Origin: Paracoccus sp. R12_2
Lineage (GTDB): Bacteria; Pseudomonadota; Alphaproteobacteria; Rhodobacterales; Rhodobacteraceae
Direction of reading: 5' to 3'
Length of the DNA: 56,182 nt
Assembly (NCBI RefSeq): GCF_017744015.1
Contig: NZ_JAGHRA010000019.1
Coordinates: 1-56,182 of the forward strand
The translations under genes and the position numbers were made by a program. The notes under the pieces are model-generated. The model did no database searches. It was not told where the DNA came from and was given only the letters and a program-made list of their open reading frames with translations. This document shows positions 9,201-18,409 of the stretch, in pieces (the first letter of the stretch is position 1; every line of letters starts with the position of its first letter).

Positions 9201-10406
9201 TTATGTTCTGAGCCCGGCGACGGCTGACCCGATGCGCGCGATGGCTTCGCCAAGTTGTTCGTCAGAGGTTGCCGTTGAAATGCGGAAAAACGGCGACAGC
9301 CCGTAAGCGGCGCCGGGAACGGCGGCGACATGGGCGTGATGCAGCAGATATTGGGCGAAGTCCTGGTCATTCGCGATGGTCTCGCCGTCCGGTGTCGTGC
9401 TGCCGATGAAATCCGCGCAACCGATATAGGCATAAAAGGCGCCTTCGGGCGGCTCCAGCGTCAGCCCGTCGATTCCGGCAATGCCCTCGACCACCAGATC
9501 GCGGCGGCGCTCGAAGGCCTCGCGAAAGCGGGCGACATCGTCCTGTGGCCCTTCCAGCGCGGCCTGCGCGGCGATCTGTGCGATCTGACTGACCGAGGTG
9601 CAGGACTGGCTTTGCACCGTGCCCATCGCCTTGACCAGATCCTTAGGTCCAGCGGCATAGCCGACGCGCCAGCCGGTCATCGCATAGGCTTTCGAAACGC
9701 CATTGATCACCAGCGTCCGGTCGCGCAGTTCGGGGCAGGCTTCGCCGAAACTGACGAAACTGCGGCCGTCAAAGATGATATGCTCATAGATTTCGTCCGA
9801 AAGGATCAGCACCTGCGGGTGTCGGGCCAGAACCTTGCCTAGGGCCTGAAGCTGCGCCTTGCTGTAGACCGCTCCCGAGGGGTTGCCGGGCAAGTTCAGA
9901 AACAGCCATTTCGTGCGGGGTGTGATCGCTGCCTCCAGAACCTCGGGCGTCAGCCGAAAGCCCGCATCGGCGGAACATTCCGGGGTGACGGGCACGCCGC
10001 CAAACAGCTTCACCATTTCGGGGTAAGAGACGAAATAGGGCGCCGGCAGGATCGCCTCGTCGCCCGCGTTCACCGTTGCCATCAATGCGTTGAAGATGAT
10101 CTGCTTGGCGCCATTGGCGACCGCAATCTCGTCAATTGCATAATCGAGGCGGTTTTCATGCCTGAACTTGGCGGCGATGGCCTGACGCAGGGCGGGCGTG
10201 CCCAGCGAGGCGGTGTAAAGCATGCGGCCCGCTTTGGCCGCCGCAAAGGCCGCCTCGCTCACATGGGCGGGGGCGGCGAAATCCGGCTCGCCCAGGCCAA
10301 GGTCGATCACATCGACCCCGGTTGCGGCCAGGTCCTTGGCCGCCTGCGACACTGCCATCGAGGCCGAAGGCTTTACAGCCGAAAGACGATCTGCGATTTG
10401 CGTCAT
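9201..10406 (-). CDS. Class I aminotransferase (PLP)
   Basis: Fold-type I aminotransferase of 401 aa, cytoplasmic, PLP-dependent. It has LGLGEPDF near residues 37-44, NLPGNPSGAVYS at the PLP and substrate-binding loop, SDEIYEH, and the Schiff-base lysine in NGVSKAYAMTGWRVGYAAGP; the Arg that binds the substrate carboxylate is in FFRISTA near the C-terminus. The pattern is that of the AspC subgroup with broad aspartate, aromatic or branched-chain use. It starts 1 base before the HyuB stop and is followed after 9 bases by the Udh-like gene. Confidence 0.88.
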   Translation of the reverse strand: MTQIADRLSAVKPSASMAVSQAAKDLAATGVDVIDLGLGEPDFAAPAHVSEAAFAAAKAGRMLYTASLGTPALRQAIAAKFRHENRLDYAIDEIAVANGAKQIIFNALMATVNAGDEAILPAPYFVSYPEMVKLFGGVPVTPECSADAGFRLTPEVLEAAITPRTKWLFLNLPGNPSGAVYSKAQLQALGKVLARHPQVLILSDEIYEHIIFDGRSFVSFGEACPELRDRTLVINGVSKAYAMTGWRVGYAAGPKDLVKAMGTVQSQSCTSVSQIAQIAAQAALEGPQDDVARFREAFERRRDLVVEGIAGIDGLTLEPPEGAFYAYIGCADFIGSTTPDGETIANDQDFAQYLLHHAHVAAVPGAAYGLSPFFRISTATSDEQLGEAIARIGSAVAGLRT

Positions 10407-10407
10407 G

Positions 10408-12024
10408 TTATTTCGCCTCCGTCACATAGCCCTTGGCCAGATCTTCGGCCCGTGCGTCATTGCTGCGCTCAGTTGGCTCGCCGTAGCCGCCGCCGCCGGG
10501 CAGATGCAGGACCAGCCTGCGACCCTGTGGCACATGCTGCCAGCCCTTGGGGCGCAAGCTTGTGCCGTCATCCAGCGCAGCGCGGCCAGCCGCGCCCGGC
10601 GCACCACCATCGCGGCCACGCGGAGCTGCGCCGATCCGGTCGAACATGGCGGAAAAGTCGAACTCATGCCCCTCGGCTGGCGCGATCTCGATGATCTGGC
10701 CAAGACCGCCGCGATATTTGCCATCGCCGCCTGAATCGGGGCGCAGTTCCTTGCGCCATACGACGATGGGGCCGGTATGCTCGGTCGCCTCGATCGGCAT
10801 GGTATGAACGCCCGAGGGGAAGGCGGTCGAGGACAGGCCGTCCAGCGTCGGCCGCGCGCCCATGCCGCCCGAATTGAACATTAGAACCTCGGCCTGACGC
10901 CCCGTGCCGCCGACGACCGGACGGGCCGAGATATGGATATTCCATAAGGCTGCGGCACCCTCAGCCGGTATCCTGCCGGGCAGCGCCTGCGCCATCGCGC
11001 CCAGGATCAGGTCGGGCACCATATGGCCCAGAACGTGACGCACCGAGACCGGCGCGGGGCGTTCGGCGTTCAGGATATTGACCGGCGATGTGACATCGAA
11101 CACCGCCAGCGACGCCGCGTTGTTCGGAATATCGGGCGCTACCACGCATTTCATCGCGTAGCAGGCATAGGCCTTAGTATAGATCAGCGGCACGTTGATT
11201 CCCCAGCGGCTCATCGGATCGGTGCCGGTGAAGTCAACGTTCACGCTGTCATTGCCGAAGCTGACTTGCGCGCGCAGTTTGATTGGCTCGTCATAGCCGT
11301 CGGTGACCATCTCGTAGGACCAGCTTCCCTTGGGCAGGGCGGCGATGCGTTCCATGATCGCAGTGCGGGTCCGTGACAGGATGAAATCGCCAATTGGGTC
11401 CAGATTGGCCATGCCAGTTTCGTCCAGCATCTCGATTAGGCGCTTGTGGCCGACATCGTTGCACGCTGCGAGCGAGAAGAAATCGCCGATGACCTGATTG
11501 GGCTCGCGCACGTTCAGACGCAGAATTTTCAGCAGATCCCGATTCACCTGACCGCGTTCGGCGAATTTCATGATCGGGATCTGGATGCCCTCTTCATAGA
11601 CCGACTTGCCGTCTGCGCCAAAGCCGCGCCCGCCGACATCGACGACATGGGCCGTACAGGCGAAAAAGCCGATCAGCTCGTCACCCTTGAAGCTGGGCGA
11701 GACCATGGTGATGTCATGCAGATGGCCGGTGCCTTTCCACGGATCGTTGGTGACATAGGTGTCGCCGGGGAACATCTCGTCGCGCGGGATTTCATTGATG
11801 AAATGCATCACGGCCTCGGCCATGGTGTTCACATGGCCCGGCGTGCCGGTCACGGCCTGGGCCAGCATCTCGCCCTTGGCGTTATAGACCCCGGCGGACA
11901 GATCGCCCGCCTCGCGCACCGAGGTTGAAAAGGCGGTGCGCAACAGGGTCAACGCCTGTTCCTCGACCACCGAGATCAGGCGGTTCCACATCACCTGCAT
12001 GCGGATTTCGTCAAGCTGGCTCAT
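10408..12024 (-). CDS. hyuB: Hydantoinase B/oxoprolinase family subunit
   Basis: 538-aa beta subunit of the two-component, ATP-dependent amidohydrolase/carboxylase family (N-methylhydantoinase, 5-oxoprolinase, acetophenone carboxylase, caprolactamase). Recognised by the N-terminal segment with the VTGTPGHVNTM and TNDPWKGTGHLHD motifs and the C-terminal glycine-rich LPGGGGYGEP. It overlaps HyuA by an ATGA junction. The real substrate cannot be told: the family covers cyclic imides, lactams and ketone carboxylation. Confidence 0.88.
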   Translation of the reverse strand: MSQLDEIRMQVMWNRLISVVEEQALTLLRTAFSTSVREAGDLSAGVYNAKGEMLAQAVTGTPGHVNTMAEAVMHFINEIPRDEMFPGDTYVTNDPWKGTGHLHDITMVSPSFKGDELIGFFACTAHVVDVGGRGFGADGKSVYEEGIQIPIMKFAERGQVNRDLLKILRLNVREPNQVIGDFFSLAACNDVGHKRLIEMLDETGMANLDPIGDFILSRTRTAIMERIAALPKGSWSYEMVTDGYDEPIKLRAQVSFGNDSVNVDFTGTDPMSRWGINVPLIYTKAYACYAMKCVVAPDIPNNAASLAVFDVTSPVNILNAERPAPVSVRHVLGHMVPDLILGAMAQALPGRIPAEGAAALWNIHISARPVVGGTGRQAEVLMFNSGGMGARPTLDGLSSTAFPSGVHTMPIEATEHTGPIVVWRKELRPDSGGDGKYRGGLGQIIEIAPAEGHEFDFSAMFDRIGAAPRGRDGGAPGAAGRAALDDGTSLRPKGWQHVPQGRRLVLHLPGGGGYGEPTERSNDARAEDLAKGYVTEAK

Positions 12025-14105
12025 GCGTTCAGTCCTTTGCGAAGCATCAGGATCGTGCCATCTGTCTGAATGACGGCGTCGAAGGGTGAGGTGACAACGG
12101 TCGAGGTCTCGCGCTCGACGATGACGGCGGGGCCAGTTACGCGCTGACCAGCAGAGAGGCTCTCGCGCGGGACAATCGCGGTTTCCTGCGCATCGCCGCT
12201 GGCGGGGTCAAAGACCTGACGGGTTCCGGGCACGGCGGTCGGCGTGCCGTCCTGAACCAGATGCACTCGCGCCACATCCGGTCGGATATCCTGTGCCTTG
12301 ACCGAGAAAGTCACGAATTCGATCTCGGGTCCGTCGACGGCACGGCCAAAGAACTGCGCATAGCGTGCCTTGAAGGCCTCTTCGATCATCGGGCGATCCT
12401 GGGCGGTGAAATGGCGGTCGGGCATGGCGACCGGGATTTCCCAACCCTGACCGGCATAACGCATGAAGGCCACGACTTCGCGGCTGATATCGCCTTCGGT
12501 TCCGGCGCGGACAAAGCCTTCGGCGGTGGCCTTCAGCCCGTCCAGCATGGTGTTCAGCCGGTTGATATCAAAGCCCGACAGCGTCGCGATCTGCGAACCG
12601 ACCGCCTCGTATCCGAAAGGCGCCTTGAGAAAGCCGATGGCCGAACCGACGCCAGCGCCCTGCGGGATCAGGCAGCGATCGATGCCCAGCTTTTCGCACA
12701 GGCGCGCGGCGTGCAGGGGGGCCGCGCCGCCAAAGGCGATCATGGTGTTGTCCGAGACGTTCTTGCCATTTTCGACCGCATGGACACGGGCGGCATTGGC
12801 CATGTTCTCGTCGACCACCTCGACGATGCCAAAGGCGGCAGCAGTCGCGTCAAGGTGCAGGCTGTTGCCCACGTCGCGGGAAATGGCATTGCGTGCGTTT
12901 TCGGTCGAAAGCCTGATCTTGCCGCCGGCAAAATTGTCGGGGTCAAGCTTGCCCAGCACCAGATCGGCATCGGTGATCGCGGGGCGCTCGCCGCCGCGCT
13001 GATAACATGCCGGCCCCGGCTCCGAGGCGGCCGATTCCGGGCCGGTCTGGATGCGGCCCATATCGTCGACCCAGGCGATCGAGCCACCGCCCGCGCCAAT
13101 CTCGATCATCTCGATCACCGGGATCGAGATCGGCATGCCCGAGCCCTTGCAGAAGCGATAGGTCCGCGCGACCTCGAAACTGCGGGCGGTCTGCGGTTGG
13201 AAATCCTCGATCAGGCAGATCTTGGCCGTGGTGCCACCCATGTCATAGCTGACCACCCGGTCCAGATCGAAACGCCGCGCCACGTCGGCGGCAAAGATCG
13301 CGCCCCCGGCCGGCCCGGATTCGACCAGCCGCACAGGAAATTCCGCCGCCGTCTCGACCGAGACCAGCCCGCCGCCCGAATGGATCATGAAGACCGGGCA
13401 GGTCGCGCCCATGTCCTTCAGCCGGTCCTGCAGCCGGGCCAGATAGCTGGCCATCTGGGGCCGCACATAGGCATTGGCGCAGACGGTGTTGAAACGCTCG
13501 AACTCGCGCATCTGGGGCGAGACCTCGGACGAGATCGAGATCGGCAGGTCGAGATGGCGCAAAAGTATCTCGCGGGCGCGTTGTTCATGGGCGCCGTTCA
13601 TATAGGAATGGATGAAGCCGATGGCGACGGCGCCGAAATCCTGCGCCTTGATGGTCCGAGCGATCTGTTCCAGCGCGGCTTCGTCCAGTGCCTGCAATTC
13701 CTCGCCCTGAGCGCTGATCCGGCCTTTGACGGTAAAGCGGTCCTCGCGTGGGATCAGCGGCGCAGGCAGGACCAGCGACAGGTCGTATTGCTCGAACCGG
13801 TTCTCGGTCCGCATCTCGATCACGTCACGAAAACCCTCGGTCGTGATCAGGACGGTGCGGGCACCGCGACGTTCGATCAGGGCATTTGTGGCCAGCGTCG
13901 TGCCGTGGATGATGATGTCGATATCTGAAGGCGGGATGCCCGCATCTCGGGTTACAATCTCGATCCCGTCCAGAATGGCCTGTTCGGGCGCGGTGTAGTT
14001 CGTCAGCACCTTGGTCGAGAAGATGCTGCCGCGCAGATCGAGTGCGATATCGGTGAAGGTGCCGCCGATATCCGCGCCCAGACGGATGTCCTGACCATAG
14101 CTCAT
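12021..14105 (-). CDS. hyuA: Hydantoinase A/oxoprolinase family subunit
   Basis: 694-aa alpha subunit that binds ATP and partners HyuB. The N-terminal actin-like phosphate loop ADIGGTFTDIA is at about residues 11-21; the second phosphate motif and SGPAGGAIFAA follow in mid-protein, with SYDMGGTTAKI near 255-265, all typical. The C-terminal region matches the family. It overlaps the ThDP enzyme gene upstream and hyuB downstream by ATGA junctions, so three proteins are translationally coupled. Confidence 0.9.
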   Translation of the reverse strand: MSYGQDIRLGADIGGTFTDIALDLRGSIFSTKVLTNYTAPEQAILDGIEIVTRDAGIPPSDIDIIIHGTTLATNALIERRGARTVLITTEGFRDVIEMRTENRFEQYDLSLVLPAPLIPREDRFTVKGRISAQGEELQALDEAALEQIARTIKAQDFGAVAIGFIHSYMNGAHEQRAREILLRHLDLPISISSEVSPQMREFERFNTVCANAYVRPQMASYLARLQDRLKDMGATCPVFMIHSGGGLVSVETAAEFPVRLVESGPAGGAIFAADVARRFDLDRVVSYDMGGTTAKICLIEDFQPQTARSFEVARTYRFCKGSGMPISIPVIEMIEIGAGGGSIAWVDDMGRIQTGPESAASEPGPACYQRGGERPAITDADLVLGKLDPDNFAGGKIRLSTENARNAISRDVGNSLHLDATAAAFGIVEVVDENMANAARVHAVENGKNVSDNTMIAFGGAAPLHAARLCEKLGIDRCLIPQGAGVGSAIGFLKAPFGYEAVGSQIATLSGFDINRLNTMLDGLKATAEGFVRAGTEGDISREVVAFMRYAGQGWEIPVAMPDRHFTAQDRPMIEEAFKARYAQFFGRAVDGPEIEFVTFSVKAQDIRPDVARVHLVQDGTPTAVPGTRQVFDPASGDAQETAIVPRESLSAGQRVTGPAVIVERETSTVVTSPFDAVIQTDGTILMLRKGLNA

Positions 14106-15781
14106 GCGTTTTCCTTTGCAGCAAGCGCGGCGTCACGCATCTGCGTCAGGGTCTGACGTGGCGTAAGCGCCTCGGGCGAGATGTTGAGTTCCAGAAGCGC
14201 GCCGGTATTCGAGGCCATGGCACGTTCGAAGGCGGCGGCGAAATCGGCGGTCGTCTCGACCCGTTCGGCGTGAAAGCCATAAGCTTTGCCGAATGTGACG
14301 AAATCGGGGTTCTTCACCATGGTCGTGCCCGAGACGCGGGCAGGGTAGTTGCGTTCCTGATGGGCGCGAATTGTGCCATAGATACCGTTGTTCAGCACCA
14401 GAATGATGGGCTGGGCATCATGCTGCAGTGCGGTCGCCAGTTCCGTATTGTTCATCTGGAAATCGCCGTCGCCCGCGAAGCAGACCACCGTGCGCTCGGG
14501 ACAGGCGACCTTCGCGGCAATCGCTGCCGGAACGCCATAACCCATGGCGCCTGATTGCGGACCCAGCAGGCGTGCCTTGGGGCCATAGCGGAAGAACTTG
14601 CCCGGCCAGACCGTGAAGTTGCCGGCGCCGTTCGTCAGCACGAAATCCTCGGGTAGCCGGTCGCGCAGATAGGCGCAGACCTTGCCCATGTCGACGGGCG
14701 AGGGCAGGTCGGGCAACTCGAAGCCCGCCTCATACGCCGCGCGGGCGTCAGCGCGCCACTCGGCCCAGCCGCCCTTGACGGGTTCCACGGCCGAAAGGGC
14801 CTCGGCAAAGGCGTTGGGGCCGGCATGCACGCCAAGCGCAGGGCGATAGACCTTGCCGATTTCCAGATCCGAGCCATGGACATGGATTACGGCCTGTTTC
14901 GGCTGCGGCACTTCCAGCAGGGTATAGCCGTCCGTGGACATCTCACCGAAGCGGTTGTTGATCGCCAGGATCACATCGGCCTTGCCGACCATCCCGCGGA
15001 TTTTCGGGGTCATGCCGACGCCCATCTCGCCAATGAAGACGGGCGAATTATTGTCGAATTGATCCTGATAGCGGAAGATCGCGGCGACCGGGATATCCGA
15101 GGCTTCGGCAAATTCCTGAATAGCGCGGGTGCTGCCGTTTTTCCAGTTGCAGCCGCCAATCACGATCAGCGGACGTACTGCACCTGCCAGCATATCGCGG
15201 ATGCGGGCCATGGTGGCTGGTGTCGGCGCAGGTTCGGTGATTTCGATGGGGCCGCTCAGCGGGGCGGTGTCGGTCAGACTGGTCAGCATGTCCTCGGGCA
15301 GGGCCACGACGACGGGGCCGGGGCGGCCGGTCGTGGCCTGTGTCCAGGCGCGGGACAGAATTTCCGGAATGCGATCCACATCGTCGATCTCGACCGCCCA
15401 TTTCGCCATGGTGCCAAAGACGGCGCGGTAGTCGATTTCCTGAAACGCCTCGCGGCCTTTCATGTCGGTGCCGACCTGTCCGACGAAGACCAGCATTGGC
15501 GCGCTGTCCTGCATGGCGGTGTGAATGCCGATCGAGGCGTTGGTGACGCCCGGCCCGCGCGTCACGAAGCAGATGCCGGGCTGGCCGGTCAGCTTGCCAT
15601 AGGCCGCCGCCATGAACGCGGCGCCTCCTTCGTTGCGGCACAGAATATAGTCGAGCCGACCCTGCGTATCGTGCAATGCGTCCAGCACCGCCAGATAGCT
15701 TTCACCGGGAATGCCGAAGCACTTCACCGCCCCCAGAGCGACAAGACTTTCCACAAGAAGTTGCCCGCCATTGCGCGTCAT
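14102..15781 (-). CDS. Thiamine-diphosphate-dependent enzyme (acetolactate synthase/decarboxylase-like)
   Basis: 559-aa ThDP enzyme with the three-domain layout: N-terminal pyrimidine-binding domain with the catalytic Glu in CRNEGGAAFMA near residue 50, a central domain, and the C-terminal diphosphate-binding motif GDGDFQMNNTELATA with the closing NN. Similar proteins are annotated as acetolactate synthase-like or benzoylformate decarboxylase-like; no regulatory subunit gene is nearby, so biosynthetic acetolactate synthase is unlikely. In this operon a 2-oxo acid decarboxylase or carboligase would fit, acting on what the aminotransferase or flavoprotein produces. Confidence 0.85.
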   Translation of the reverse strand: MTRNGGQLLVESLVALGAVKCFGIPGESYLAVLDALHDTQGRLDYILCRNEGGAAFMAAAYGKLTGQPGICFVTRGPGVTNASIGIHTAMQDSAPMLVFVGQVGTDMKGREAFQEIDYRAVFGTMAKWAVEIDDVDRIPEILSRAWTQATTGRPGPVVVALPEDMLTSLTDTAPLSGPIEITEPAPTPATMARIRDMLAGAVRPLIVIGGCNWKNGSTRAIQEFAEASDIPVAAIFRYQDQFDNNSPVFIGEMGVGMTPKIRGMVGKADVILAINNRFGEMSTDGYTLLEVPQPKQAVIHVHGSDLEIGKVYRPALGVHAGPNAFAEALSAVEPVKGGWAEWRADARAAYEAGFELPDLPSPVDMGKVCAYLRDRLPEDFVLTNGAGNFTVWPGKFFRYGPKARLLGPQSGAMGYGVPAAIAAKVACPERTVVCFAGDGDFQMNNTELATALQHDAQPIILVLNNGIYGTIRAHQERNYPARVSGTTMVKNPDFVTFGKAYGFHAERVETTADFAAAFERAMASNTGALLELNISPEALTPRQTLTQMRDAALAAKENA

Positions 15782-15799
15782 AGTGCTGCGTCCTCGCTG

Positions 15800-16408
15800 T
15801 CAGTAGATTGTTTCGACCGTGGCTGGCCGGGATGGGTGATGCTGCGGCAGGATGTCGAGCATTTGCACGACACGCGTCGCTGTTTCGTTCGGCTGCTGGC
15901 CATCCCGGTCAAGACATTGGATGATCAGGCCGCTTTCGGCATATTCTGCGGCCAATGCCGCAGCAAAAGCGGTCATCGCTGCTTCGGCTGTGGTCTGGAC
16001 CGTGCTGCGCATCGGGGTTTTGCCCGGCCCGACAAAAACCATGGCACCGGACTTGCGTGCCGCCATGACGGGCAACACGTTCCGCGTCAGATGCAGCGCT
16101 GCGGCCAGATTGACCTCCATCGCCATGTCGATCTCGGCTTCGGTATATTCGACATAAGGCTTTGTATCGGGCCAGCGCATGGTCGCAATCACCAGCGCAT
16201 CGATATGCTGATTTACCATGATCGCGCGCATTTCGTCGCGATCGGTCAGATCCATGGCCAGCGGTTCGATGCCGTGATCGGCGCGCAGGGCCTCCAGAAT
16301 GCTGCGGTCGCGACCCAGTGCAAGAACACGCCAGCCTGACCGGGAGAGCGCGATGGCGATGGCCCGCCCCGTTTTCCGCGTCGCTCCTGTCACGAATGCC
16401 GTCTTCAT
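15800..16408 (-). CDS. SDR-fold protein lacking the catalytic Tyr-Lys pair
   Basis: About 202 aa. The N-terminus (MKTAFVTGATRKTGRAIAIAL) is a standard NAD(P)-binding Rossmann motif, but where SDRs have NNAG this protein has IATMRW, and where they have YxxxK it has a stretch around TVQTTAEAAM with neither Tyr nor Lys in place. It is also shorter than usual. It may bind cofactor without classic SDR chemistry, or be a regulatory or degenerate member. The start at 16408 is supported by AAGGAG upstream; an earlier in-frame start is less likely. It precedes the ThDP gene by 18 bases. Confidence 0.75.
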   Translation of the reverse strand: MKTAFVTGATRKTGRAIAIALSRSGWRVLALGRDRSILEALRADHGIEPLAMDLTDRDEMRAIMVNQHIDALVIATMRWPDTKPYVEYTEAEIDMAMEVNLAAALHLTRNVLPVMAARKSGAMVFVGPGKTPMRSTVQTTAEAAMTAFAAALAAEYAESGLIIQCLDRDGQQPNETATRVVQMLDILPQHHPSRPATVETIY

Positions 16409-16554
16409 ACATCGGATCTCCTTGTTAGGGGAATGGTGCCTGCGCAAAGGCTGGCGGGAAATCAATAAAAGTGCGGGCTTCGGCAAGTATTTCTTTCGTC
16501 AGGAAGAGGCGATGAAGGGCGCGGCAATGGGGGCAAGATTCAATCGCCGGGCTG

Positions 16555-17856
16555 CTAACCCATCACCTGAGTAAGGCCCAACACAATGACAGGGAACAGG
16601 GTTATTAGGATCAGCAGCACGATCAGCAGAAGGAAATAGGGCAGCGTCGCGCGGGCGATGAACAAGATGTCCTTGCCCGTCAGGTTTTGCAGCACGAACA
16701 GGTTGAAACCGACCGGAGGCGTGATCTGTGCCGCCTCGATCAGGATCACAAGAAATATCCCGAACCAGATCAGATCTATGCCCGCCGCCTGCACCATCGG
16801 CAGCATGACCGATGAGGTCAGCACGATGATCGAGATCCCCTCAAGGAAGCAGCCAAGGACCAGAATCAGCAACGCGATCACCGCAAGCTGCGCCATGGGT
16901 GGCAGCCCCAGCGTGCCGACCCATTCGGCCAGCTGCCGCGGCAGATCGATGAAGGCAACGGCGATTGTCAGGCAGGATGCCGCCGCGATGATGAAGGCGA
17001 TCATGCAACTGGTGCGGACGGTCGCCAAAAGCCCGTCCATGAAGCCCTGCAGATCCAGCGTGCGATAGAGCATCGACAGCAGAAGAGAGCCGCAGACACC
17101 GATTGCCGCGGCCTCGGTCGGGGTGGCATAGCCGCCATATATCGACCCGATCACCGCAATCACCAGCGTGATCGACGGCGCGAGGTTGCGCAGTGCCAAA
17201 AGCTTTTTGGCAAGGCTGGTCGGCGGATCGCGCCGGGGCATTTCGTCGGGACGAACGAGGCTGCGCAGCCCGACATAGCCCATGTAAAGCAGCACCAGAA
17301 CCAGCCCCGGGATCACGCCGGCCATGAACAGCCGGGCGATGGATTGCCCCGACGAGACGCCATAGACGATCATGATGATCGAGGGCGGGATCAGCAGCCC
17401 CATCGTGCCCGAACCCGCCAGCGTGCCGATGGTCTGCTGGATCGGATAGCCGCGCTTTTCCAGCTCTGGCACGCTGAGGCGGCCGATGGTGGCGCAGGTC
17501 ACAGCGGATGAGCCGGTGATCGCTGCCATGACCGCGCAGCCCAGCACGTTGACATGCAAAAGCCCGCCGGGCAGCGGCGCGACCCAAGGGGCCAGCCCCC
17601 GGAACAGGTCGCGCGACAGGTTCGAGCGGAACAGGATCTCTCCCATCCAGACGAAAAGTGGCAGCGAGGTCAGTGCCCAGCCCCAAGAACTGTCCCAGAC
17701 CGTCGAGGCAATCAGCGAGCCGACGGGCGCCGGCGTGAACAGCGCCATCATCGCGATGCCGCTGACCAGCAGCGTGACCGAGACCCACATGCCCAGCGCG
17801 AGCATCCCGAAGACCAGTGCCCCAAGGGTCAGTCCGGCGATCAGTGTCATGTCCAT
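16555..17856 (-). CDS. TRAP transporter large permease (DctM family)
   Basis: About 433 aa, nearly all hydrophobic helices, of the DctM/SiaM type that uses a sodium gradient to drive solute uptake with a binding protein. Typical segments are GSSAVTCATIGRLSVPELEKRGY and GLLIPPSIIMIVYG, followed by PTEAAAIG and ITPPVGFNLFVLQ near the C-terminus. Starts at 17856 or 17850 are both possible. Follows the small subunit gene by 7 bases. The substrate is unknown; TRAP systems favour carboxylates and other organic acids. Confidence 0.92.
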   Translation of the reverse strand: MDMTLIAGLTLGALVFGMLALGMWVSVTLLVSGIAMMALFTPAPVGSLIASTVWDSSWGWALTSLPLFVWMGEILFRSNLSRDLFRGLAPWVAPLPGGLLHVNVLGCAVMAAITGSSAVTCATIGRLSVPELEKRGYPIQQTIGTLAGSGTMGLLIPPSIIMIVYGVSSGQSIARLFMAGVIPGLVLVLLYMGYVGLRSLVRPDEMPRRDPPTSLAKKLLALRNLAPSITLVIAVIGSIYGGYATPTEAAAIGVCGSLLLSMLYRTLDLQGFMDGLLATVRTSCMIAFIIAAASCLTIAVAFIDLPRQLAEWVGTLGLPPMAQLAVIALLILVLGCFLEGISIIVLTSSVMLPMVQAAGIDLIWFGIFLVILIEAAQITPPVGFNLFVLQNLTGKDILFIARATLPYFLLLIVLLILITLFPVIVLGLTQVMG

Positions 17857-17863
17857 GTCGGTC

Positions 17864-18376
17864 TCATTCGTAATGCGTCTCGTCCCCGGCGTCGTAATGC
17901 GGGGCGCGGCCAAGAAGGATCCAGATCAGCTCATCGATCAGGGCGATGGCGAATATGGTCACGCCAAGCGCGGCCCCGGCCTGCGGGATCCAGAAGGGTA
18001 TGGCCAGCAGGCCGGGGCTGATATCGTGATATTGCCAGGACTGCACCGCCAGCAGGATCACATGCCAAGCCAGAAACGACACCCCGGCCGAGGCGATTAG
18101 GCAGTTCAGCACCTCGACAGTGCGCCTTGCACGCGGCGGCAGGCGGTCGATGGCCAGCGTGATGCGGACATGGCCGCCCGAGCGCAGCGTATAGGCCAGT
18201 CCGAAGAAGGTCGAGGCAGCCAGACAGAAGCCAGCCGCCTCGGTCGAATCGAAAGTGTGTCCGGTCAGGCGTGCCGCCATCTGGATGACGATGGCGACCG
18301 CGATGCCGGCCACGAACAGCGCCGCAAGATACCCGGCCAGCAGGTATATTCTGTCAAGGATATGCCGGATCATCAC
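17864..18376 (-). CDS. TRAP transporter small permease (DctQ family)
   Basis: 170-aa four-helix membrane protein with the DctQ pattern: first helix about 14-35, a second region with LAASTFFGLAYTLRSGGHVRI, the conserved arginine- and glycine-rich cytoplasmic link, and two C-terminal helices. It lies between the binding-protein gene and the large permease gene in the usual P-Q-M order, 33 bases after the former. Confidence 0.9.
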   Translation of the reverse strand: MMIRHILDRIYLLAGYLAALFVAGIAVAIVIQMAARLTGHTFDSTEAAGFCLAASTFFGLAYTLRSGGHVRITLAIDRLPPRARRTVEVLNCLIASAGVSFLAWHVILLAVQSWQYHDISPGLLAIPFWIPQAGAALGVTIFAIALIDELIWILLGRAPHYDAGDETHYE

Positions 18377-18409
18377 CGCCCCCGCCCATGTAAGACCTGT
18401 AATGGCGCG

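Noticed and set aside
12261..13928. 555-codon plus-strand open frame
   Set aside because: It lies wholly antisense to hyuA, has composition expected of the reverse frame of GC-rich coding DNA (His, Asp, Gly, Arg-rich), no ribosome site and no family likeness.
14825..16339. 504-codon plus-strand open frame
   Set aside because: Antisense to the ThDP enzyme and SDR-like genes; content typical of a shadow frame.
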